A DNA stretch of 64,000 nt. Origin: Fasciola hepatica (Eukaryota; Platyhelminthes; Trematoda; Plagiorchiida; Fasciolidae). Of this stretch, positions 37,549 through 47,904 are shown one piece after another. Made by a program: the position numbers and the translations under genes. The stretch lies in contig CANUEZ040000062.1 of the NCBI GenBank assembly GCA_948099385.1, positions 4,891,501 through 4,955,500 on the forward strand, in the 5' to 3' direction. Below the pieces are notes generated by a model. It did no database searches, was not told the DNA's origin, and was given only the letters and a program-made list of their open reading frames with translations. Position 1 is the stretch's first letter. Every line of letters begins with the position of its first letter.

Positions 37549-38004
37549 ATGTGCCGACGAATTTTATTTCCAATTGACGGAAGTGAGCATAGTCAACGTG
37601 CTGTGAGCTGGTATTTAGAAAAATTCTGTCGGAAAACCGATTTGGTTTATTTCCTACACATCGCTGAGCCACAATTTTCCCGCACGGCTCAAGAAGCAGA
37701 TGCGACTGAGGTGGTCAATGAATTCAATAGCAAAATACGTGACTCTATGAAAACAGGACAACAATTGGGCGACCGTTATGTGGACCAAGTACGACAGCAT
37801 GGTATCGAGGGGGAATTTCTTATGCGAACCGGGACTAAACCAGGCGAACTGATTCTTACCGTTGCTGGTGCTCAATTGGTTGATATGATCTTGATTGGCA
37901 ATCGTGGTGTTGGCGCCCTGAGGCGCACGTTTCTTGGCAGCGTGAGTGATTACGTTCTGCATCATTCCAGCATTCCGGTAATTTTGGTACCGCCACTGGC
38001 ATAA
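37549..38004 (+). CDS. universal stress protein (UspA family), intronless
   Basis: A complete 151-residue single-domain universal stress protein. These proteins are cytosolic, form dimers, and many bind ATP; in flukes they are a multigene family linked to stress responses. The N-terminal strand reads ILFPIDGSEHS with the nucleotide-contacting Asp at 10. The C-terminal ATP motif is perfect: G117-x2-G120-x9-G130-S131 (GNRGVGALRRTFLGS), followed by SDYVLHHSSIPVILVPP, the dimer strand. The ATG at 37549 is the first in frame after an upstream stop at 37423, and the length suits the family. There is no intron in the frame. A possible polyadenylation signal, ATTAAA, lies at 38405-38410. It is the only complete host gene in the window and has no gene neighbour. 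Confidence 0.93.
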   Translation: MCRRILFPIDGSEHSQRAVSWYLEKFCRKTDLVYFLHIAEPQFSRTAQEADATEVVNEFNSKIRDSMKTGQQLGDRYVDQVRQHGIEGEFLMRTGTKPGELILTVAGAQLVDMILIGNRGVGALRRTFLGSVSDYVLHHSSIPVILVPPLA

Positions 38005-38587
38005 CTAGTAAAACTGTTGTTTGTATAAACAAAACACTGACTACTATGTAACACACGTCTACGAGACGATCCGTCAGGTGGTAATTTCTTGTCTTTCTTT
38101 GTGTATTCTTGTTTGCATAAATTTGCGCTGCAGACAAACGGGTGAAATATACAATTGTGTCTGTGCCTCATTCGTTTGTACGGTGTATGTGCTTCAGTGG
38201 AATTGCATTTTGTGAGTTGACGAATTGTGTCAGCTGACTTACAACAACTGGTCATCGTCTAAGTGGATAAACTCAATGGCATTCTAGCTTCGTGAGTCAT
38301 CCCGGCCTTCGAACAAAAAACCAGACTAGACCTGAAGTGAAATGAAATGAAGTTTAACTGAAAACTGCTCTAAATGACAGAAGTAACTTACTTCATTGAA
38401 CATTATTAAAGTCTGTTTGAGTGTGTGACTGGTGGGGATTAAAGGTGAAGTCCTTGGTCATTGTTTAGAATTCTAGGGCACCTGCAGGAGGATCCATGTA
38501 GCTTTTGTAATTCCTCATAGAACTTGTAAACAACTCACGTTTTAAAGGAATATCAATTTAATAGGTGATATGGGGTTTCGAAGCAGG

Positions 38588-38591
<4 letters not shown>
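38005..38591. other. 3' region of the universal stress protein gene
   Basis: Presumed 3' untranslated and intergenic sequence, with ATTAAA at 38405-38410. No other feature seen. Confidence 0.45.

Positions 38592-38643
<52 letters not shown>
38592..38643. repeat. (TA)n microsatellite
   Basis: Pure TA dinucleotide run of about 52 bases. Confidence 0.92.
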
Positions 38644-38646
<3 letters not shown>

Positions 38647-41600
38647 CCAACTTATTGCAGAAAAATGTGGTTAACAGGTGACATGTCATGATGATCTAAC
38701 ATTCTGCCACTCGTCCCTATGGACTACTATGAATAAACGGCTCAGCTTGCGTACTAATGCTCCAATCATCACTGAGAAATAATGGAAGCACTGTAGAACA
38801 AAATCAGCGGCGCATGTCCACCGAGTTCAGTTTGGGACTCGAACGAGACAAAGAAATTTCGAAATCCCACAGTTTAAGGTTAAACTATTCGGATTGACTC
38901 TCTCTTTGGTTTGCTTCAGTTCAATGCTGTCTGTCTGATATAGAGCACGAGAATATGCGAATATCCTAAAACTTCTCAGTGACAACATAATCTATCAGTA
39001 TACACATCTGATATAAGTAAACGTGTGGTATCTGTAATCTGATCGGCTACTGATCAGCGCGTCAGAGGGGAAAAACTCCGTAAAAATAAAGTCATTTTCG
39101 CACGAACAGGAGAAGCAAAATGAGATTAGAGAGGAATAATCAAGTGCCAGTCTCGTGAAAATTTTCCCGACTAAGAAGCAGTTACATGTGTTCATTGTTC
39201 ATCCTCAAGGGGCCAGAATATTTCCGACTGGAAGTGTTTAATAATATTCACTGCAGACTAACTAAGCCGAATACATGGACAGCATAGAGTAAAGTATGTT
39301 TGCACATTCGCCACTCAGCCCTCAGGTACTAGTCATCCAAAAGAAGCGAGCTACGTTCGTCTGTGTGTCATTCGTACATTTATTTCATTAATCATTCATT
39401 TACCGATTCATTCACGGACGTCAAAGCTACCCTCACTGGATGATACCCACCGATATTTGTGATGGCCCTCGGTGGCTTCCTGCCAGATGAATCCATACGA
39501 ATGGTGATGCGCATCGTATCCTAAATCCCTCTCCTAGTATGTACACGCCCATGGAATGTTGTGCATGCGACCACCAGAAATCACTTTCTCAAATGGAACA
39601 AAGCATAAAGCAAATGAATGAGGCGAATCACGTGCAAATGATAAACAGAGCAGCAACCCAATAGCTGTCGAAAGACAACTATTCGCATCCCATGATAAGT
39701 GGGCAAGTTGACAAACATCGATAACCACTGACCGCGAATAGACAGATCATCATGTGACCTAACAGAGTTGTATTCACAGCTCATGAGTTTCAGATCATCA
39801 AAGAGGCAACTGGTACAAAGAGAACATCACATATTAGAGGTCAGCGGATTTGTTGTATGTCACTCAGTTTAAGGTTCGACAGATCGAAAAATGAAATTTT
39901 CATCCGGGATCGTTCGTCCTAATGAGTTAAACAGTCAATCAACTGAGGCATGCAGTGGGTCGACTGAACTGCTGCAGCAGACGTTTGCTTCCCTATTCCA
40001 CTTCTTTATCAGATGTGAAAAGTCATCTGATTTGGTAAGGTTCAAACCCACGCACGGACGCCGTCCCCGATTCGGCATAGTGTGCACTCTACTGCTTGAA
40101 CTGCGAGGACATGCGCGAGGCTTGGGACTAGCATGTTCGACTCAATAAAAGGTCCGAGGACCCCAATGTGGCCTCTCAATCTTGATGATGATTTGGAAAT
40201 GCCCAGTTTATGCAGATAACACTTGAAATTATGGAGAATAAGGCCAATTTCATTTAAAAAAACAGATGAACATCAAGCCCTTTACAAACACAGTAACATG
40301 TGAAATAGCCCTTTTTGTGTACATACAAAAAAGCATGCGCACTGAAAAATCGAAGAAATCGATGTGCGAATAATCTTCAACCTGCATAACTACAACTTTT
40401 ATCGCCAGCAGGACATACTTCTCATACGTGCCTTCTAAGAGTTCCATAGGAAAACAAGTGTGAATTAATTTATTTTGAAAATTACTGGAGCAGCTGAACG
40501 ATGAACTGGAAACAAAAACCAGTAGTTAATCAATCAATGAAAAATATTGATCTATTCATGTCATTACGATTCTCGCTTTAGAGAAATGTGACGAATGATG
40601 TCACGTTTTATTTTGCATTTTGAAACGTATTTTAAGCATACAGTATATTCGAATCCCACAAACTGACAGAATGTTACAAAAAACCAAGTTTCTGCTTGCT
40701 CACACTATAATCTATTAGCGAAAAAACAACACTAAGTTGAGGAAACGAAACGAAAAAAAGCCGGAAAAGCAACTATCTATTATCCGAAGAACAACCTGCC
40801 CATCAAGCTTGCTTTCAGTGCTCCATCTACTGGCCAATCGTAGCACATTATAAAACTCCGGGATCAATATGGGCTGTTAGGAAAATCGCGTGTTTATGCT
40901 AGGGTGACACCGTGTTTGAACGGGGGTAGGCTGCAATTTCCAGCAACATCCAGATAAAAGAAAATCAAACGTGCTCAAAAAAAACCCTTAGGATTTTGTG
41001 AAACCTCAGTCAGTTGAGCTTTGTATGGGCTGAATGAATAGGTGATTCACGTCTGCCAGTGAGATGTTAGTCTGCTGTTTTTCCATTCGGAAATTATATC
41101 CAGCTCGAAAAATATCAAATCGGCCAGACATAATGAGTAGCTGACTACTAACTAGTTGAAATTATTCACACGGGGAACAAATTCATCACATTAAATTTGA
41201 TGAACTTCCTTCATCTGTTGCTTAGACACGAATAACGATGCTCCTCCTAATAGAGACAAGAGCTGCTATGCCATAGGATGATAGCATAGTAAATTGCCGG
41301 TGAGTAGAAGCAGTTACATTCTGTCACATTTTTGCAATGATAAAGTTGCACACCCTTCAGCTGAAGTGGATCAACTTAGGCAAGGATAAGCGCCGGGATC
41401 AATTTGAGATTGGTTCTGATAGACGCGTGGATTAGTAATTTTATGCAACGCGTTCAATAACATAGCTGACTCTTAACTATGCCAATCGGCGATTGCATAC
41501 CACAAACAAGAGAAAGACAACTGATGAAGTGATTATTATCAAATAAGAGACCGCAACCAAATAAAGCAGTAATGATATGACTATCAAGAATTGGCCAGCG

Positions 41601-42170
41601 CTTTCCGATTAACAATTCTATTTTTGTATAAACATACTACCTCATAAATGAATGGATTTGATGCTAAGAATTGTGGTCATGTGCGCAACATTGGTTTGTT
41701 CTTGATGTTTGTCCGGCACATCTGACAGAATAATCTCCTCCGAATTATTACGGTAGTATTAAAGAATCGGGGTATGAATTTGGAGAACAGGTAATAATTC
41801 CACCTGGAAAAGACGGTAGGAAGCAAAATTGATCTGGGATCAACCTGTCCTAGTACAGAATTTCTTAAAACTAATTCTCCGATATTCTCCAACGGAACGA
41901 AGGGCACTGTAGACATGAAGAAAGATCAGCAGGACTGAATATTTTCTGACTTGTTGCAACCATAACGCACTGTGTCTGACAGGAGGAACTGTTTTTCTTT
42001 ACCATGGAAAAATATAAAAGTACTCAATTGGATTTGCCTAAATTGTGTACTTTCGAAATCGCTGCAAATAGTCCCTCTGTCAGTTGGTGTGGTTTCTTCA
42101 TTTCTCGCGTACACACTAGTGCACTGGAAAAGTCTGTCATGGAGAACCGACGATTGGGACTCTGAAACTT
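38644..42170. other. non-coding stretch, nothing recognised
   Basis: About 3.5 kb without a supported gene. Frames are under 90 codons with no domain. Confidence 0.4.
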
Positions 42171-42265
42171 CCATCTCAGTAGGTCAGATGTGGTAACGAG
42201 CCCGAGGACAGCAAGTTACCATCTATCTCCAGTGTGATCAGTGGAGGCAAATTTTGGAACTTTCC
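42171..42265 (-). mobile_element. SINE-like repeat, copy A1
   Basis: Shares with 58632-58800 the word AGTAGGTCRGATGTGGTAAC, then GAGCC or TAGCC, GA-GACAG, and a diverged tail leading into a TTCGAACTT-like box (here TTTGGAACTT). In the minus orientation the box is the tRNA-like promoter B box and the conserved word is the SINE body. A third, shorter copy lies at 63171-63235. Confidence 0.55.
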
Positions 42266-45200
42266 TCGAATAGGTGATAAATAACGCAAAGGTACGACCA
42301 ACACTGACCAATATCCACCGCCCAATCGGGCTCACACAATCCAAGAAGCAAAACGTGTACCAAATGACCCGAGGAAACAGGTGTCTCTGTTTCGTAGTGG
42401 AAGTCGAGAAAGTCAGTCACCGGTTGATTACGATAAGGCGGAGCATTGTCAGTATTGTTGGCTTTCCTATCAGGCCACACTGTGCAAGAAAATATACAGA
42501 CATATACGATCATGCACTATAGTCAGTGCGGCTGGAAAATTAAGGTTGCTCCATTACTTTTCTCTCTTTCGCGTGTAAGTTCAGAAAATAATCAAAAACC
42601 TCATCAAACATTTGTATCTGAGGTGAACAAGGTAGGATTGAGGAAAAAAACAGTGATGAATTGTATAAGATAAGGCATGCACAGTGCACATCGCTCTTGA
42701 AAAGCAAGGCTAAAGAAGCAGCATGCTGTTCCGACCACATGCACATATCCGATAGTGCAGTACTCACCGGCAGAAGCCGCGAGGCAGCAGAAGTAGTTTT
42801 TGCTACTTCCATGACTGAATGACAGATCGCTTGGAAATTGTAATCCTTGACGCTGTCACAAACGCACAGAAAGGTTATGGACGGTAGAGCACATGCATAA
42901 TTTCACGGACATGGTGAATGGTTATGCTGGACGAAAACAGACAAACACGGGGCAGGAAAACCAACTAACAGTAAAACAATTGAGGCGAAGGAAAATACCA
43001 GGTAGTGAAGCATTCTTCATCATAGTTGTTGAATAAACAGACACGAATGGCATATTTATTGGAGATCATCCTTAGAAATTGTGACGTCTCGCGTGTCAGT
43101 TCACTTCCGGTATGAATCCGGACATGCTGCCATATTTCGAATACCTCATTCAACCGAACATGAATATGGTATCTATCGTTCTGTAGGCTTGGCAAACCCT
43201 GTACGGCCATGCCTATTGATGGAGATTATCATACGTTTTGTCATCATTCTGGATTTTCACCTGCTAGATAGGAAGGCCACGGTTGATAGAAAATGAATAC
43301 ATGATAACTACCATCCGTGCTAAGAACGGTTAGCAGCAGAGATGCTGGCAACTCCAAGGTTTGCTCAGTTTCTGCTTGGAGACTCAGTGAAACAAACGAT
43401 CTGTCACTACAGTTTTGAGTTCTAATTCTCAGCACTAACACTACAAATGAGATGAACATTTGAGGACGGTCTGATGAAGTATTACGAATGAAGTGCAGCC
43501 CTTATCAGATATATATGGCTCTGCTCAAGCTGATCATTTTTGTCTCCTTCTCTTTAGCGGCAGATGGTACTACACTGTCACCCAGATCTTTATCAAGCTT
43601 GCCCTATTAGTATCCCAAATGGCTCGCCACTCCAAGTCTCAGGGGTTTCCTGTTCCCTCTGGCCATCTATTGTGATTTTGTAATCGCAAACCTTATTACC
43701 CATTGAACTGTAATTATGCGTTCCCCGTAGGGTAAAAAAACTACCGGGGAAATGAGTTCTTAAAAACACCAACACGATTATATAATCAATTAATTAAAGC
43801 AGTTCCTGTGAGGATTCCGTTCACATAGTTTACGTCTGTAGTTAACTAGCTGCAGCATACGAGAAAAACGTGTGTTTGGGAGAAGCATATGAAAGATGGT
43901 TTTATTATTGTTGCTTTCCAAAATCTGTTACTCAGATTTTTCATCAGGAATGTCCCGGTCGAAAGTAGTTTTAATACTCTGACTTTCTGGCAATGTTTTG
44001 TGTACTGTTTCCTTTGGTTCCATGGTTAAGCTGACCATGACAATATAAACGTGCGGAGGTAAGGATTCTATTTGCGATTTGACGGCGTATACTTCTAATT
44101 ATTACATATTTCTCTCTAGTTCATTCCACGGGACAACAAATTGCCGAACGATTACGAGATGGTGAATCAGAATTTCTTCGTACTCTGGACTGAGCCGGCT
44201 AGTTGCCCGATGTATTTTCATTGACCGGTTTGTCAATCCACAAGTGTGTCGAGAAATGATTGTGCAGTCTTTCTGAAATCTCCATCACACTTCATTCTGC
44301 ATAAAATGACAACTTAGTGGTTAGGCAACAGTTTAGAACCCTGTGCCATCGAGGGAATGAATCAATCTAACGATGGGTATGTGGCCTACTTCCTAATCTC
44401 AAAGTCACTGCCTCACATGAAACTGGGAAAAATGCAAGTGAAACAGTGGTTCCCACGGATTATTTCGGAAAAAGAGCAGGCTGTGTACGTAAGAGGCTTT
44501 TTACTCGAACATTTAGACCGTATCTCCATTGTATCTACCCTAACATTGGATAATGTAACAACGAAGATGCGATCGTTGAGATGCAGTGGACACAAGACAT
44601 TATTTTTGCTCGTGTTGTCCTTTTTGAAACATTTCCTCTCCTGAGGATACAAGTAAAGGTAAAGAAAGGATCTAAAAATAGAACCAGAAGAGGAGAAAAG
44701 TAAATCACACCAAATGGTGCTGGCCGTTGATCTATCGGTGTATGAAGCAACCAAAACTGAGCCTAGATCAGATTGATAACACAGCTTGGGGAGGGGCAGT
44801 GTGTGTGGCCATGTGATAAACAGTGATACGCGAACGCGATGACCACAGATTTCCCAAGAGTGGAATAATCTGTAGGATATGTATGGTCAAAATTGACATA
44901 GATAAACATCCAATTTCTCACACTGGACGACTTTTGCGCACTTGGAAAGAAGAATTGTAGAGCATGGGAACCGAGAAGACTTGGATATATTACGATTACT
45001 GGGTTGTGGAAATGTGTGGCGCTCAGGTTTCTTATCAGATGGACGACGAAAAAAATCTCAGTTGATGTCCTCAAGTGTGAAAAACGACGTGGACATGCGT
45101 AAGTGTCGTGAACGGGTGAGTCTGTACACTAAATAGTCGAACAAACTTTAACTCAGAAAGAGGATCGGATTCAATAAAATATACCGGAAAATTCCGAGAA

Positions 45201-45579
45201 CATGATAGCAAAAAAAAACAGAATCATTACCAAAGATATGAGATTATTTTATAAATCACCGCGTGATCAGCTTCTTAGCTTGATCCACATAGGTTGCAAG
45301 GGCAGTATAAAAAGGACTGTGATGAATTGTAGTGATATTTTAAGGTTTATTCGTAGGTTGCGTTTATTGTAATAGGAACTTTATCACTACGAGTAGTGGA
45401 ATAATGTCTACATAATGTAGTTCATCGTGCAGTACGAACGCTCAGCACATCCTACGGAAAAGTCTTCCATCATATGAGTCTTTCTCCAGGCTGGAAACGC
45501 TCTACTAGCATTCAAAACCAGTGTTGGAAAGGCTCTATATCATGTAATGTATAAATTTAATATGCCGTTTAAGTCCACT
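42266..45579. other. non-coding stretch with one possible small zinc-finger frame
   Basis: No gene can be supported. One plus-strand frame at 42381-42578 contains HCQYCWLSYQATLCKK followed by RHIRSC, a C-x2-C...H-x3-C spacing that could be a small zinc finger; it has no start, splice or neighbour evidence. The diverged dispersed repeat seen at 27541 and 46455 has a short match at 43610-43665. Confidence 0.35.
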
Positions 45580-45765
45580 CCGAATAGCCTTGTGGCTAGG
45601 GTGTTCAACTCACAATATGACACAACTGATTCGAGTTCCAGTAATGGATGGTGGCAGATGTGCACTGCTGATGATTCTAACAAAAATGAAACACCTGTAC
45701 AGTACTTCCAGGGATTTTAGTGGTGATTTAGACGTTCACATTGCATTATGAATCATATCATGAAA
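45580..45765 (+). mobile_element. tRNA-headed SINE with hammerhead domain (Sm-alpha-like)
   Basis: A short retroposon on the plus strand. The head has a polymerase III A-box-like TAGCCTTGTGG (45585-45595) and a B-box-like GATTCGAGTTC (45628-45638), spaced as in tRNA genes. A hammerhead-like domain follows (see 45653-45710), then a body with TTTTAGTGGTGATTTAG. The same layout, tRNA promoter plus hammerhead, defines the Sm-alpha family of schistosomes, with relatives in other flukes. Box mismatches show an old copy. The 3' end is not sharply defined and no target duplication is evident. Confidence 0.65.
45653..45710 (+). ncRNA. degenerate hammerhead ribozyme in SINE
   Basis: The conserved core CTGATGA is intact at 45668-45674 and GAAA at 45688-45691. 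Stem I can form from GTGCACTG before the core and CAGTACTT after the cleavage site with about one mismatch in six pairs. The cleavage triplet appears as GTA (45697-45699) where GTC is usual; GTA still fits the NUH rule. Stem II (TTCT...AAAAAT) is very weak, so this copy is probably inactive. Confidence 0.6.
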
Positions 45766-46454
45766 ACAAGAAATTACTTCACTCTGCTGCAGACTCAGGC
45801 GAGTGAGAATAACGGGATAAGAGATGACTTCCTATTAATGAAAGGAACACGCAGCCCTAAAACATAAAACTGCGTATGGAACCCGCTGACTGAAGCGGTT
45901 AGGTTGTTGCCCCATACTACATCCCGTTGAACTAATGATCAATGGAAATTCTTAAAGCAACACATATTCCTCCTGTATGCGAGTGTTGTCTGGTTCTGAA
46001 AAATGGTCAGCCACCGTCAATTATCCCACTAGCTTCCTCACAAGATTGGACTTCTAACCATCTTTCATCTTCACTACTCTCGATAGGGTACAGAACAAAA
46101 TGTTTCTATGTATGATGATAAAAGTCAGTCTAACTGAATATGTCATCATCTGTTCTTCTATGAAAATGATATTGTAGTCGATTTGCATTTGTGAAGGATT
46201 TCCCGAGGAATAAAACGTGGTCACTCCCACTCAGAATCACTCAGCCGAGAAATCGAACGCTCCTAGACACAGATACGTCAGACATGCTCACCAATGAAAC
46301 AATAAAGTAGGGGCCAAAGGAGAAGATGATTAATTGGGTATGGAAGGTAAATCAAAGCATCTGTGTTTTCTCTGCTCATCGAGTCAGCTAACTCTAAAAT
46401 TTATCTATGCCAATAGTAGAAAGTATTCCACTGTCTTCCAGATTGCTATCACAC
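45766..46454. other. no recognisable gene
   Basis: About 690 bases with nothing I can support. Confidence 0.4.
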
Positions 46455-46590
46455 CAGACCTATTGGGACCTTATGTGGTTCCCCACTCCAAGTCCCAGAA
46501 TCTGGTTGCCGCTTATCCCTAATAGTGCAGTGGGCCTTCTTGGCTATGGATTGTATGCCCCTTCCACTGCACTCACGCTCAAGCACATAG
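46455..46590 (+). repeat. dispersed repeat, copy 2
   Basis: Diverged relative of 27541-27710, sharing the ACCTATTGGGACCT, CCAAGTCCC, GTGCAGTGG and CCCCTTCC blocks in the same order. Confidence 0.55.
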
Positions 46591-47285
46591 CGAAACACTT
46601 AATGATGTTGGGATCGATAAAACATGGCGGGATACGATTAATGCCTGGTACTACCTAAGGATTTTTTCTGTCAAGTAGAGCGATAGAATCATTTTAACGC
46701 TGTGCAAATACTAGTCTTTTTCAACAAAGGCTGATACCGAATAGCATTACTAACTTGCAATTAGGTAGAAAAGATTTATAGCCAAGGATCCATGTTATAG
46801 CTCTAACAAACGAATAAACTTATGACTTTGCACGAAAGTGTGGTAAGAAGCGAGAAAGTGAAAAACTCTACACAACCCGTGAGCCCTAAAACTCATGCAA
46901 CAAACTTTTAGTTTAGACCAAGATGATCATGATCATTCACTCAAATCCTTGATCTATCGTCCATCTGTTAAATTTTCAGTGTAAATATTTTTTGTTTTCT
47001 AACTGAAATTCTTTAGTTCTACTTCATTACTTCATACCTTCTCGACATGTTGCATAGTGTCAGACCGGTTGAGGGGAATTCTTCCCAGAATGAACAACAC
47101 CGAAACTTTGCGGCAAAAAATAACGAAATTGACAGCAAGGAATCAATTCGTTCCAGTGTACCGTACAAACAGTACTTGAGCTCAACTAACAATTTAAATA
47201 TATGGTATTTTGTTACGTAATGTAAGCGGTGTTTACAGTCTGTAAGGCTGTGAAGGAAATTATCTATAATATTAGCAGTAATGGC
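46591..47285. other. no recognisable gene
   Basis: About 695 bases with nothing I can support. Confidence 0.4.

Positions 47286-47331
<46 letters not shown>
47286..47331. repeat. (AAT)n microsatellite
   Basis: About 15 uninterrupted AAT triplets, followed by a short TTA-rich inverted stretch (attattattattat) at about 47335-47349. Confidence 0.92.
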
Positions 47332-47830
47332 TAATTATTATTATTATAAGTAAAGGCGCATTTATCAAGTCAGATTTTCTTCTTTATTAGGAACCACTGA
47401 TGATGAAAACAAATAAAAACATCTCATTCCAAGGGATGAAACGTTAGGAAGTCCGTAACTTCGAAATAGTTTCACCACTGTCACAAAGAATGGAGGTGTC
47501 TTTTCAAAATATTACTGATCAGCAGTTCAACGGACGCCATCGGTGTGATAAATAACTAATAAGAAAGAATCTGTGGAGCAACAAGGAAACTCGTGGACGG
47601 AAAGATAAGACCTAGTTTAATTCAGACTGAATCTGGGTGATAATTCAACAACAAATGACAAGAGATAAAATAAAGCTAATCGGCTTGAAAGATACGGGGG
47701 AAAACGCAATGTGAAGACTACAAACTTTTATCATTTATTTACTTTCTTTCACCATATCATAATAGTACACAAACTCTGGAAGGGAATGCGGCCTACTTGA
47801 GGCTCCCAACTGTGGAAAGTAACCGGCGGT
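47332..47830. other. no recognisable gene
   Basis: About 500 bases. The right end (47740-47830) may be the body of the tRNA-like retroposon described next, since it lies 3' of the tRNA-like head in its sense. Confidence 0.35.
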
Positions 47831-47904
47831 GGTGGCGCCCGGATTCGAACCATGGACACAAGCACTGAAAGTCCACCATGAAAACCGTTTGACCGACCGC
47901 CGCC
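47831..47904 (-). tRNA. tRNA-like sequence, probably a SINE head or tRNA pseudogene
   Basis: 74 bases on the minus strand with tRNA features. The acceptor arm GGCGGCG pairs with CGCCACC at six of seven positions. The T arm has the loop TTCGAAT in GGTTCGAATCC, a perfect polymerase III B box. An A-box-like GTCGGTCAAACGG lies at the 5' end, and CTTTCAG sits at the anticodon loop position. The anticodon stem pairs poorly and T-stem pairing is partial, and no CCA or terminator run of T follows. A working tRNA is therefore unlikely. Confidence 0.45.

Noticed and set aside
47391..47460. CTGATGA and GATGAAACGTT as a hammerhead
   Set aside because: The distance between core parts is long, no stem II forms, and the sequences flanking the supposed cleavage site do not pair.
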